A DNA stretch of 64,000 nucleotides from Climacium dendroides (Eukaryota > Streptophyta > Bryopsida > Hypnales > Climaciaceae). Positions 22,893-34,419 of the stretch are shown in pieces. Where the stretch lies: contig OX467086.1 in assembly GCA_950106755.1 (NCBI GenBank), positions 14,960,001 through 15,024,000 of the forward strand. Direction: 5' to 3'. Both the position numbers and the translations under genes were made by a program. Positions within the stretch are counted from its first letter, which is position 1. Every line of letters starts with the position of its first letter. Under the pieces are notes generated by a model. It saw only the letters and a program-made list of their open reading frames with translations. It searched no databases and was not told where the DNA came from.

Positions 22893-24841
22893 TCAAAGCT
22901 TGGACAGGAGGGGCTTGATTGCATCTTGTTCTGTTTGCACATGCTGACGACGTATTTCTTTCACGGAGCAGACGCCCATTAGTGCCATTGTGAGCTCCAA
23001 CTCACTGCGCAACATCTGCAGCGCCTTAGTCGCACCAGATTCACCGTCCACAGCGAGGGCAAATGGAATGGGTCTTCCAACCTGTGCAAGAAAGAAAGGG
23101 GCACGTAGTTTTCAGTAAGCTCGATCTGAGGGTTCCAGTGCTGGTATGGTTTGCTGGTAGAACTAATCCCCTATAGGTGTTTTAGAAAACATAGACACGT
23201 TACAGTTGGCAGGGTTTACGTTAGAAACTGATTCAAATGACATTTCAATTAACAGGGTTTAACATGGCAAGGCTTTCTAGAACAGGTGGTCATTACTTCC
23301 GTAGTGAAGGATGAAAAAGCTTACAAAAACACCAGATGCGCCAAGTGCTAGTGCTTTGAAAACGTCGGTACCACGACGGACTCCTCCATCAAGGAAGACA
23401 GGGAGTCGCCCTCCTACCTCCTTCACGACCTGCTTACCACGGCCACACAATTGAAGAACTATAATTCAGCGTGAGACTGTGCCCCCTGGGTTATGTAGAA
23501 ATTTTAGCTACGGATTTCAGCTCAGAAATTGCATTATATCACGGGGTGCCAAACTTAATGAAGTCTTTCGGAACTGGAATATACGGAACCTCTTCAAGAA
23601 CTGATATTGTAGCCGGCACATGATCGAGCTGCCGAGCGCCATGATTGGAGACCATGATGCCTGCAACGCCAGATTGCATTGCTAGCACCGCTGTCCAGTA
23701 CACAGGTTCTTAGGTCAGTCCTAAGACATCTGAAGTCTTAGATATATGAGGAACAAATTTGCAAAGTCTGAACCGGATGAGAGGTATTGAGGTGATACCG
23801 CCCTGTTCTCACCATCTTCAGCAGTCAGGATGCCCTTCACAAGCACAGGAAGCTTGGTAATGCTTCGCAACCACTCCACATCCTGCCATGTAAGTTCACC
23901 ATTGATGTCAAGTATGGTCAGCACTCTCGAAAGAAAGCTTCGCAGATAATAAATGTTTTTGCAAACAGTCAATGTTCATGGTTGGTACCTTCCAGTTTAG
24001 ACTCCTGTCGAAATGACTGTCTGCCCATGATGCCAACATAGATTTACTTGTCTGTCACATGATCACACATTGTCGGTTGGTACCACTTTTTCTCTCTATA
24101 CTTTCTGGTTCAACGTTTCTGAGATTTGAGGAGGATACAGAGGGAAGTCTCCGCACGACAACTGTGACCGTAAAGAAGAATTCCTAACAATTAAGGGGAA
24201 GATTCTCTTCTTGATGTTGTCTAAAATTTCCCAAAATAGTCGAATTTTACTGTTTTCGGAGCACAATCCAGAGTTCAAATCAGATCTGAAGTGATATGAG
24301 ACTTACCAGGTCCATCCTCTTTAAATTCATTAGACCTTCCATATTCTTGTACACCACATTTGGAGGCAATTGGAACCTGCAAGCAAAGAACGAGAAGATC
24401 CGTAAGAAAGGAACGATTTGCCGATACTGAAGAAGACTTCATGCCACAATGTAGATCATTCTTTCACCGCTTGAAAAGCCCCGAGATATATTTAGAAATC
24501 CTACTTACATTAATCCGTGTCCATGGTGATGCCATTCATTTAAGGCAGTTTCAAACATGAACCCTACCAATTCCAGAAATACCTCGTGTGTGTGTGAGTG
24601 TGTGTTGTGTGTGTGTGTTGGATTTTCAAGACTAAATTGAGAGGGCTGACGTTCTATGTAGTGTTTCAGCCTTAGTACCATCGTCATACTTGACATAGAT
24701 CGAATTCCTCACCCGTTTCTGATGTCTGCTTCTCTGCGACCCAGTCGGGGAGTATCAACGGTTACAGCTATGGCTTGATAGCCTGCCTGCCTGCTCTGCC
24801 CTTCGCACCAACGTCCTGGTGATGTTCCTGTCTTTGTAAAC
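22893..24841 (-). pseudogene. Glycolate oxidase ((S)-2-hydroxy-acid oxidase), 5'-truncated, frameshifted
   Basis: Seven exons read on the minus strand with GT..AG borders: 24841-24713 ([20 protein letters not shown]), 24376-24307, 24051-23989, 23882-23813 ([19 protein letters not shown]), 23690-23590 ([17 protein letters not shown]), 23429-23325 ([20 protein letters not shown]), 23081-22893 (VGRPIPFALAVDGESG..). They match the FMN-dependent peroxisomal enzyme that oxidises glycolate to glyoxylate in photorespiration. The catalytic His-Gly-x-Arg-Gln block and the FMN-phosphate-binding DGGVRRG are intact. Two defects: the N-terminal exons are absent upstream, and exon 24841-24713 has one extra AGGC unit (GCAGGCAGGC at about 24785) that shifts the frame. 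The C-terminus reads KPLLSKL rather than a classic SKL-type end; the last three residues, SKL, still fit a peroxisomal signal. Confidence 0.85.
24570..24625. repeat. TG microsatellite in a glycolate oxidase intron
   Basis: Imperfect TGTGTGTG run in the intron between exons 24713 and 24376. Confidence 0.8.
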
Positions 24842-25830
24842 CTGATTATCACAAACCAGCACAGCCTCAACACTAATGTGACATAACCTATGCAATGTGG
24901 TGAACTTCTGACACAAATTGCCTCGTCTAGCTGAGCCCTTCATTTTCCCGAGCCAAGCTACATAGGTGTTCTTCTCAAATGTTCCAAAAAGACCAGGTTG
25001 GAAAGTTATGCTACGTAAAGAGGCCCGAGTATGCCAAGAAGTCCTTGACACAAATGATGCATTTATCAACAAGATTGTGGAGAGCACCAGGCTGAGAGCT
25101 CCCCAAAGCATGCCAATTCCAACGGAGACAGTCAGTTTAGTAGGGGCCATAGAATTGTCCGAGGAAGAAAACTTGTTAGCATAGGAAGGATTTTAGTGTG
25201 ACTGCAATAGAACAACAAATTGTATGTTATAGTCCTGTTTGCAAACCACATCCTTTACGGGTGCATAGTTTTTCCACTATAGGTAGTTAGGTTTATGGTT
25301 CTTACATATTGAAAGTCCCCTAGGGCACATGAGGGTTTCTCACACAATTTGGGAGTTTGAAATTCCTTATAGTCAGCATATATATTACAGTTTTTCTATC
25401 GCGTTTAGTCATTTTGCAACATAGCAGAAGTCATGATGTAGTCTCTTTTGGTAATTTCAACCCCCTTGAAGTCATTTTGTAATTATTATAGTGACAATGT
25501 AGTCATGCCTGCTAATACGAAGCTCTATTGTGGTCACATGGTAATGCCAATACATTGGTGCCCTCAAATAGAGTCATATAAAGAGACCACTTTCACCCTA
25601 TACTACATACTTGTGTTTCTAGAATTTTTCACCAAGTTCTGATGATACCAGTACATTTCAGAGTTTCCATGTTACTAGTGTAGAGTGAGCTCTGTGGCAA
25701 TGGAACCTAAAACAACAAAGCATACATACTCCACTATACCTTTCCATCGGCAAACTACAAATTGTCAATATCCCATTTAAGGCACGCTTGAAATCGGATG
25801 TGAAGGGGTGAAAACAAGGTCGCAGCCTTT
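24842..25830. other. Spacer upstream of the glycolate oxidase remnant
   Basis: The missing N-terminal exons of glycolate oxidase were looked for here and not found. A 72-codon plus-strand frame (24966-25184) has protein-like composition but no recognised family. Confidence 0.45.
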
Positions 25831-25839
25831 TTTCTATGC

Positions 25840-26149
25840 TCGGGGTGCACTACAAAGGAAGTTCATGGATGAGGAGTGACCAAATTTTCGACCTCCTATC
25901 ATTAGAAGAAACCAAAATTTTTGATGTCTAAGGGAACGGATTTTAGGTGACGTTGAAGAAAACAACCCATGTTTTTCTGACAACAATTATCTCCATTGAT
26001 GTTCCACTGGACATCATTATTGACATGAAAAATATAGGTTGTTTTTTTCAACGTCACGTAAAATCCGTTCCCTTTGACGTCGATTGTTTTTTTGAATGTC
26101 ACCTAAAACAAGGTTTTCTTATAGTGTATATTATATCCTAAAATTTTAT

Positions 26150-26184
<35 letters not shown>

Positions 26185-26671
26185 TATGAATAGATTTTCC
26201 TACTTTGAAAGTTTATGTTCTAAGTTATTGGTATTCTTTTATGTTAATAATAATTAGTTACAAATTTTAGAAGAAAAAAGGTACATTGTAAAGCTAAAAA
26301 TAACTTTCACATCCCTATATTATATTTTTTAAAAATTAAAAAATTAAAAAAATTCTATAAAATAACTTTCTACTGAAAATTTATTTTGGCTGAATATTGA
26401 TACAATAGTCATCATCATGTGATCTCTATAAATATTTTAGTTGAAAAACATGTCATTTTAGTTCATTTTTCAATCCTTTCCAGATAATATATCACATGTT
26501 ATTTAGGATTGACATTTTTGGCAATAGAAACCTATAGACATTATTAAACAAAGTTCAAAATTGTAGGTTGAAATTATAGTTTATTAGAAAGTAATTAGGA
26601 AAAGTAGAAATGGATAGTTAAGGTTTGGTCGTTCCTCATCCAAGAACTTTCTTTGTAGTGCACCCCCCGGG
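25840..26671. mobile_element. Mutator-like MITE, 832 bp, 9-bp target duplication
   Basis: Flanked by TTTCTATGC at 25831-25839 and 26672-26680, a 9-bp direct repeat as made by Mutator-like elements. The ends are inverted repeats of about 43 bp with few mismatches (GGGGTGCACTACAAAG on each side, reading inward). Inside is a second inverted repeat of about 40 bp (25927-25967 with about 26034-26075, built around GGGAACGGATTTTA) and an AT microsatellite (26151-26187). No transposase. The inner AT-rich part (26125-26375) recurs at 63760-64000. Confidence 0.8.
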
Positions 26672-26680
26672 TTTCTATGC

Positions 26681-27327
26681 CTAGAAGTCATTATTAAGTC
26701 ACTAAGGAATTGACCAAAGGTAGTTCTCTAAAGTCCTTTTCAACCGCCTACCTGACTAATTGAAAAATTGGGCAGCATAGCTGACCATAAAAAATCTAGT
26801 CATTTTGAAGTCATTAAACAGTGTCACCCAATCGTATTTGATGACTTGCCATGACTCCCTAATGACTGCGACCACAACTAATGATTTCACTGCATTCCCG
26901 TCCGCCAGTCTTATTCGCGATGTTGATAGAAAACTATGGATGAAAGTCCTGACATCCACTAGCAATCATGTCGGCAACTTCAAATTGACTCAATTCCTAT
27001 GGCTCTACAACAGCTAATACAATCATGGAATTTGCAATCACATTTTAGTTGTTCCAGACATTGAGTCATTTCCTACAGTCACATTTATCTATGTTTTCTT
27101 GTAGTGGATGTCGTGGTTAACTTTAGGAAATGGAAATATGTGTTCTATCAAAGCCTTATACACTTCCTATGACAATCCGTGCTCATGACTTGGAGGTCTT
27201 TTAGTAGCCCACCCTAGCACTTTTGATCCCCAAGGACACTACAACCACCACAAATTTTGTGGCGATCTATTGAAATAGAAAGTTTCAATCTTATCCTATG
27301 TTAGTTTAGGGAGACTTATCAAGTAAT
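26681..27327. other. Spacer, no gene recognised
   Basis: Only short chance reading frames between two DNA elements. Confidence 0.5.
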
Positions 27328-28099
27328 CACTAGTAGAAAAACAGTGACCATGTCAACAAAAAATTAACAAAAAAGTATTGAGGGCGTTTGTATCCGTGGT
27401 CGCGTTGTCTTGGACAGTACCTAATAAAAAATTGTTGTCCATTTTGTTATGGTGGTCAAAGCAAAAAAAAAATAATATTAATTCATTTTTAAATTTGCTC
27501 AATGAATGGCTGCCACATGGCAAGCCAAGAACCAGCCCAGTACAAACTGCCATGTCAACCAAAAATAACACATATACAAGACCAAAAATTAGACTTTGCA
27601 ATTTAATTAAAAGAAAGTTAGACTTTACAATTAATTTAGGAGAAAAGTTTCTTAAGACTTAGTATTTAGTGATAGACGAGACGTGACTTGGGTAATAGAA
27701 GAGTAGAGAAGACAATCTCTTTATAGAAATGGGGTGGTAGAAGGTAGAACAAACCATATGGGATATGTGAATTAAGATTATGAATGATTCACATATCCCA
27801 TATGGTTTGTTTTGACCTTTTATCACCCCATTTGTTTAAAGAGCTTGTTTTCTCCTCTCTTGTGTCACCAAAGTTACCTCTCTTATATCACCAATGTGTA
27901 AGAGGCATGTCTTCTTAACAAAAAAGTGTTAATTTTTTTGTTGATTTGGATGTTGTATTATTTGAATCAACAAAAATTCAGTGCCCATTTTGTTAGCTTG
28001 TTCAAATCAAGAAAAATTTGTTAAAATGGTCAATATAGTATCCTAATCAACAAAAAATTGTTGAATTTTTGTTGACTTGAACACCATTTTCTAGTAGTA
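27328..28099. mobile_element. CACTA-like MITE, 772 bp, AAT duplication
   Basis: Starts CACTAGTAGAAAAAC at 27328 and ends, on the other strand, TACTACTAGAAAATGG. The flanking 3-bp direct repeat AAT (27325-27327 and 28100-28102) fits CACTA elements. Inner ends repeat AGTCAACAAAAA words. A large hairpin of about 60-bp arms sits in the middle (about 27715-27850, built around CAAACCATATGGGATATGTGA). No transposase. Confidence 0.7.
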
Positions 28100-28102
28100 A
28101 AT

Positions 28103-28927
28103 CTTCATTTAACATTACTAACATGTAGTCTATTTGCCACTTCTTTACTTTTTGTGCAGTAAGAAGATGCGTTGCAATCACTGATACCTCTCTAGTACAC
28201 AATCATGGATATGGACAAGGATAAAAAAGGTAGTTGAATTGTTTCTTAGTGTTGTGTCTCAACATTGTTTCTAGTATTATTATCCACTTCAATGATCTTG
28301 TGGTGCACTCTATCAAATTGCAACGCTCTTTGAAATTCATAAGTTCATTCTACATTTCTGTTGTTATAGTAATAAACCATATTGCAACCACCTTTTCTAG
28401 TTCTTCAATTGGTGACTCTAGTGACGTGGTTATATCTAGCATTGCAATTGTTAGCTAAATGCAATCATGAGTTTGTTTTTTCTTCATATTCCTTGACCTT
28501 GCACCTTTGTTGGGAGTAATGTCCAACAGCCATAAGCCTTATCTAACCAATAGGAACAACTCGAACAATGACTTAGCACTCTATTCACTACAAACATTAC
28601 AAGGCATTGCTCTTTTGTAGGCAAATACACTTGTTCGAAAACTTTCTAGTTCATGTACAACCATGTATTTGATCAAGTAGCCTGTCTACAAGGAACAACC
28701 ATCCTATACCATTTTTATTACTGTAATCAATTTCACTCCACCCAATACTGTTAGATATATGTACTAACAAGTCCTACGTATTCACAACTCAACGTACTAC
28801 TTACTCCTTGAAAAAATGGATAAAACATGCATAGCATTTGTCATCCACGTTGCCGATTCTTCATTCCAATGCCACAAAATGATGCTAGTAGCATTAAGGG
28901 ATTAATTTACTTGTTTCCTATAAACTT
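28103..28927. other. Spacer, no gene recognised
   Basis: AT-rich with short chance frames only. Confidence 0.5.
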
Positions 28928-29251
28928 TTGCATTACAAGAAATTCTATATTTTATGACTGCAAAAATATGACTCATGATAACTGGCGACTGCTTGTAGTC
29001 ATATTTTTGAAGGTAAAAAAAATATGACTGTGAGTCATATTTTAGCCTTATACATCATGGTTGTATAGTATATAGCCATTGGAAACACCAAAATACTTCA
29101 TAGAGAACGGTAGGGAACATATTTAGGGAACGCTCAGTCATATTTTCTAGTCATATTTTTTCTTTAGTCATACTTTGCAATCACATCTCCATGATAGTAA
29201 AATTTTTTCTTTTAGGGCAGCCCAAAAACAATTTGGGTAGGAAATATGTTT

Positions 29252-29439
29252 TGTTGCGAAGGAAGCAGAGCATAGACATAGAAAATATATAATGCAATAA
29301 GAAGTTCTCAAAGTAATCACCCATTAGGGTTACATGATCATACATATATAGGAAGTATCACTAGTAGTGAGATCTACTTTTACCTTATCCTAAGTCTCAC
29401 TTAACCTAAGTTAACTGGAATCGTTATCTTATCTCAACA
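29252..29439 (-). repeat. Copia LTR (188 bp), left
   Basis: Read on the minus strand it runs TGTTGAGATAAG to CCTTCGCAACA. It is the same length as the LTR at 34150 and differs at only about two bases. The polypurine tract GATTGAGGAGGAG lies just inside (29440-29452). Confidence 0.9.
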
Positions 29440-29531
29440 CTTCTCCTCAATCTTGGGTTACCTCATTAAAAAACTTAATTGTGACAAAAACCTTTATAAG
29501 GAAAATTCACAGAAAGAAAAAAGAGCGTAAT

Positions 29532-31182
29532 CTAATGTGTAACTAGATCTTGAAGAGATCTCATGCCAGCTTCTTGAACCAATCGTCTGTGAGTATAAGC
29601 AAGGAGTGTCTTTATAAGTATGTCAGCAATATTGTTGGAGGATTGAACTTTCTTCACTTCAATTTCTCCTGATTCAATAAGGTCTTGGATAAATCCAAAG
29701 ATTTGTGGACTGATGTGCTTTGTTCGATCAGCCTTGATGAATCCACCTGTAACTTGCGCCACGCATGTTGCATTATCTTCAAAAATCGTTGTCGGTTGTG
29801 TACTGCGGCTAAGTTCACATTGATCTGAAATGATCTTGTCAATTGTCCGCAACCAAACTACTTCTCTTGTTGCTTCATGGAATCCAATTAACTCCGCATG
29901 GTTGGTTGATGTTGCAGTCATTGTCTGCTTCACAGACTTCCATGATATGGGTGCGTTGTTATGTAGGAAGATATAACCTGTCTGGGACTTGCCCGTGTTT
30001 TCATCCGACTTGAAACCAGCATCTGCATATCCAACTAAATTTGATGGTCCAGTCTTTGTATAATGAAGTCCTAAATCTTCTGTTCCACGAAGATATCTAA
30101 ACAGATGCTTGACTCCATTCCAATATCGCATCGTGGGCTTCTGACTATGCCGAGCTAACACGCTTGTTGCAAATGATATATCTAGCCGAGTATATGTAGA
30201 TAAATATAACAAAGCTCCGACTGCTGTGAGGTACCGTTTGCTATATGCCTCCTCCTTCTCCTCGCAAGGTCGGTATGGGTCATCATTTGTCTTGCTTCGA
30301 CCGATCATGGGAGCAGATAAAGGATTTGCTTGGTCCATCTTGAAATTCTTGAGCAACCGTTGAGTATATGCAGTTTGGTGAAGAAATATACTTCCATTGG
30401 GCAGATGTGTAATCTCTAAACCAAGAAAAAAAAAAAGTGCGGCCAAGTAGTTTCATTTCAAAATGAGTTGTTAGTAATGTTACCGTTTGGCGGCAAGTTG
30501 AGGGTGTACCTATAAGGTTGAGATCATCAATATAAATGGTAATTATCACAAACCCGTGAGCATCCTTCAAAGTAAATATACACGGGAGGGTAGGGTCGTA
30601 CCGGAACTTGTGGTATAGCAAAAAATCTTTCAAATGTTTATACCACATGCGACCTGCTTGCTTTAATCCATAAAGAGCTTGTTGTAGCTTGAGGCCAGAA
30701 TACTTGCCCGAAGAATTAGCCGAAGGGGGCGTAGGCAAGAAATCAGGAGGAGGCCTTATATAAATTGTGGCATCTAAATTTCCATAAAGGTAGGCTGTCA
30801 CAACATCTAGAAGCATGGTTTCCAAAGAATGTTGTACAGCTAGGCCAAGTAGATATCTAAAGGTAGTGGCATCCATAACAGGAGAATAAGTAAAGGTAAA
30901 ATCAATGCCAGGACGTTGATTGAATCCTTGAGCCACTAATCGCACCTTGAATCGGACTATTTGTCCTTGAGTATTACGTTTCCGAGTAAAAATCAACTTA
31001 TATCCTATGGGTTTAGTAGGAAGGTTGGTCAACAAAGGACCAAAGACTTCATGTTTTCTAAGAGAAGAATATTCGGCAGCAAGTGCAACTTGCCATTTTG
31101 GCCAGTCAGGGCTAGATTTTGTTTCATCTAACGTGAGTGGATCAGGATCATCACTAAGTATCCGAGTAATGAAGGCGGTCAT
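29532..31182 (-). pseudogene. Copia reverse transcriptase and RNase H (minus copy)
   Basis: From 31182 down: the RT start (DWPKWQVALAAEY, KLIFTRKRNTQGQIVRFKVRLVAQGFNQRPGIDF), the block YLYGNLDATIYIRPPPDF, LYGLKQAGRMWYKHL and the catalytic IYIDDLNLIG; then, from 30446, LGLEITHLPNGSIFLHQ, the conserved SATSVLARHSQKPT-type connection region and the RNase H part (TATSTNHAELIGFHEA, FEDNATCVAQVTGGF). The two halves are in different frames. The shift lies at an A homopolymer (about 30426-30436), exactly at the edge of the 1,174-bp inverted repeat. Would copy element RNA into DNA; this copy is broken. Confidence 0.9.
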
Positions 31183-31751
31183 GGATGAACCATCTTCAGG
31201 GAAAGAAGAAAATTGTAAATTATCATCAGGTGAGAAAAGTGCATCACTATGTAAGGTGACATGATGAGGGCGAGGTTTCTTAGATATAGAAGTAGTAGGG
31301 TCAATCGTACGCTTAGAAGGAATGACACTAATGGGGATAAGTCTTGTGCCAAGGAGAGGATTTCGAGTAATTCGGGGATCATCACTAAAGCCATCTGGTA
31401 GCTTGTCTGCAAGGGACTGTAAATGAATAAGTTTCTTGACCTCAGACTCAGCTAAGGCTGTACGGGGGTCAGGGTTTTGAATGATGGTTTCGGATGCCCA
31501 AAAATCTAAAGCAGGAGACTTGACATTTGGTAGAGAAGGGAAACTATACTCTTCAAAATGACAATTGGAAAATCTAGCACGTAGTAGAGTGCCTGATGAA
31601 GGTAAAACATACCGAATGATGCTAGGAGAATCAAAACCAACATAGATCCCTTCTTGACGGTGACTACCTATCGTTTTCCTATGAGGTTCAGAAACTGGAA
31701 TTCATACTCTACAGACAAATACACGAAAATGGAAAACATTGGGGATGCGTA
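31183..31751 (-). pseudogene. Copia integrase C-terminal / RT linker region
   Basis: Low-complexity, stop-interrupted coding remnant between the integrase core and the RT on the same strand, as expected for the variable region of Copia pol. Confidence 0.6.
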
Positions 31752-32414
31752 TTAACTCGATATTAACTCGAAAGAAGACTGAGTATTGAGCAAGGTAGGA
31801 CGAAACCTGAGTAATGTAGCTGCATGTAGAACTGCATGTCCCCACATTGTAGGAGGCAACTTGGCATGGATCAATAAAGGCCGAGTGATGAGTTGAATCT
31901 TCTTGATATATGCCTCCGCCAATCCATTTTGTGAATGTTCATATGGTACAGAGTATGTAAGTGAAATCCCATTAGCAGTACAATAATCCTCAAAGGCATG
32001 AGAGCAAAATTCTTGGGCATTGTCCATCCTCAAACTCTTCACAGGATAGTCCGGATGATGAGTCCGAAACTTAATAATCATAGCCAAAAGCTTTGAAAAC
32101 ACCATGTTTCGGGTGCTAAGCAGGGACACCTCCGAGTGTTTGCCTGAAGCATCAACAAGCACAAGAAAATATCGAAATGGTCCAGAAGATGGAGTAATTG
32201 GTCCGCATACATCACCTTGTAGACGCTGTAACATAGGAGGGAGTTCCGTTGGTAGCTTCCAATGTAAAGGGCGCTTAATAAGCTTTCCTTGTGAACATGT
32301 CGCGCAGCTCCCAACCTTGTCAGTATCACTGGTGCACAAATTGTGTCCTTCCAACAAAGGTAACATCCTCCTCAACATAGTGGTGCCTGGATGGCCCAAC
32401 CGACTATGCCACAA
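31752..32414 (-). pseudogene. Copia integrase (minus copy)
   Basis: Gag-pre-integrase zinc-binding part (MWHSRLGHPG and CATCSQGK), then the integrase core with its Asp and Asp/Glu signature: LQGDVCGPITPSSG, SLRMDNAQEF and SQNGLAEAYIKKI, where the last Glu is the third catalytic residue. Continuous for 220 codons. It belongs with the RT at 31182 and the zinc knuckle at about 33150 as one minus-strand element. Confidence 0.88.
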
Positions 32415-32731
32415 TCCAGTCTTAGCTGTAGAGGGGGGATATCAAAGCAGAGTTGCTCTCACATACTAGTCCATCGACTCTTGCTTTCGCAGTGGCAAGG
32501 AACTATCGGCCTTGCCTGAGTTCTCGATACTCTTCATCATCTCCTACCAAAGTAGAGAAGTGGAAAGTTGATTCCTTAGGAGGGCTTATCAATAACTCGT
32601 ATAGGCCAGTAACTCCTGCGCGTTAGCGGTTGCAAGGAGTTGCTGACCTTGCTTGAGTTCCAATACTTCTTTATAGTCATCCAATGCAGTGGAGACATCC
32701 ATCCTATTAGCCAGTAAATCACGGTAGTTGA

Positions 32732-33163
32732 TCAGGCTCCAGAGGCATTAGGGGCATACATTGCTTTTTCACACAAGAGGGAGGTCCCCCCAAGCAATAC
32801 TATAGTTGCCTGGCCCTCTCGGAACCGAAAGTTCCGACTTCCAACAATTGTGACGATATCACAAGTCTGCCAGGTTCTATCACGGCTAGCAAACGTGAAA
32901 TATTTCGGATCTCTAAGAATTGTATGCGGCGGGGCACTATCTATAAGAGCTACATCTGTAGGAGCTAACTCTTTGGAGATATGCACCATGTAATTTTCAA
33001 TATTTACATTGGAAGAGGAAGGAGCGTCGAGCGAATCAGCCTCCCTCTTTTCATTTCTAAATTTCTCTAATTCTTTGTACATACTAACGTAGTACTCAAG
33101 AGTGCGGCAGTATCGAGCGATATGCCCTTTACGGCCACACTTGTGACAAGCACGATCATTTGT
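32732..33163 (-). pseudogene. Copia gag zinc knuckle and protease (minus copy)
   Basis: Reading down from 33163: the CCHC knuckle CHKCGRKGHIARYC, then ELEKFRNEKREAD and the aspartic protease start LIDSAPPHTILRD (the D-S-A active-site motif). Stops follow at about 32731. The 5' part of gag is missing: at 33164 the sequence switches to the opposite-strand RT/RNase H arm. Confidence 0.85.
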
Positions 33164-34057
33164 CTTGGTTTAGAGATTACACATCTGCCCAATGGAAGTA
33201 TATTTCTTCACCAAACTGCATATACTCAACGGTTGCTCAAGAATTTCAAGATGGACCAAGCAAATCCTTTATCTGCTCCCATGATCGGTCGAAGCAAGAC
33301 AAATGATGACCCATACCGACCTTGCGAGGAGAAGGAGGAGGCATATAGCAAACGGTACCTCACAGCAGTCGGAGCTTTGTTATATTTATCTACATATACT
33401 CGGCTAGATATATCATTTGCAACAAGCGTGTTAGCTCGACATAGTCAGAAGCCCACGATGCGACATTGGAATGGAGTCAAGCATCTGTTTAGATATCTTC
33501 GCGGAACAGAAGATTTAGGACTTCATTATACAAAGACTGGACCATCAAATTTAGTTGGATATGCAGATGCTGGTTTCAAGTCGGATGAAAACACGGGCAA
33601 GTCCCAGACAGGTTATATCTTCCTACATAACAACGCACCCATATCATGGAAGTCTGTGAAGCAGACAATGACTGCAACATCAACCAACCATGCGGAGTTA
33701 ATTGGATTCCATGAAGCAACAAGAGAAGTAGTTTGGTTGCGGACAATTGACAAGATCATTTCAGATCAATGTGAACTTAGCCGCAGTACACAACCGACAA
33801 CGATTTTTGAAGATAATGCAACATGCGTGGCGCAAGTTACAGGTGGATTCATCAAGGCTGATCGAACAAAGCACATCAGTCCACAAATCTTTGGATTTAT
33901 CCAAGACCTTATTGAATCAGGAGAAATTGAAGTGAAGAAAGTTCAATCCTCCAACAATATTGCTGACATACTTATAAAGACACTCCTTGCTTATACTCAC
34001 AGACGATTGGTTCAAGAAGCTGGCATGAGATCTCTTCAAGATCTAGTTACACATTAG
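33164..34057 (+). pseudogene. Copia RNase H arm (plus copy)
   Basis: Encodes the same polypeptide as 30446-29532 on the other strand, from LGLEITHLPNG to the stop at 34055-34057. In the roughly 300 residues I see one amino-acid difference (His instead of Tyr near the middle). It starts abruptly at CTTGG (33164), directly against the minus-strand zinc knuckle. Confidence 0.9.
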
Positions 34058-34149
34058 ATTACGCTCTTTTTTCTTTCTGTGAATTTTCCTTATAAAGGTT
34101 TTTGTCACAATTAAGTTTTTTAATGAGGTAACCCAAGATTGAGGAGGAG

Positions 34150-34337
34150 TGTTGAGATAAGATAACGATTCCAGTTAACTTAGGTTAAGTGAGACTTAGG
34201 ATAAGGTAAAAGTAGATCTCACTACTAGTGATACTTCCTATATATGTATGATCATGTAACCCTAATGGGTGATTACTTTGAGAACTTCTTATTGCATTAT
34301 ATATTTTCTGTGTCTATGCTCTACTTCCTTCGCAACA
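34150..34337 (+). repeat. Copia LTR (188 bp), right
   Basis: TGTTGAGATAAG to CCTTCGCAACA, preceded by the polypurine tract GATTGAGGAGGAG (34137-34149) and followed by CGTTATTAGCACGATT, in primer-binding-site position. It acts as the 3' LTR of the plus arm and as the 5' LTR of the gag that follows. Confidence 0.9.
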
Positions 34338-34419
34338 CGTTATTAGCACGATTTGTCTCTCGTTTTGCTATTCTCTTTTTCTCTTTTCTTTTCCACTATT
34401 GTCTTTAGCTACGATAGCT

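Noticed and set aside
24966..25184. 72-codon plus-strand frame as a gene
   Set aside because: Protein-like composition but no recognised family, splice context or start signal; left as part of the spacer.
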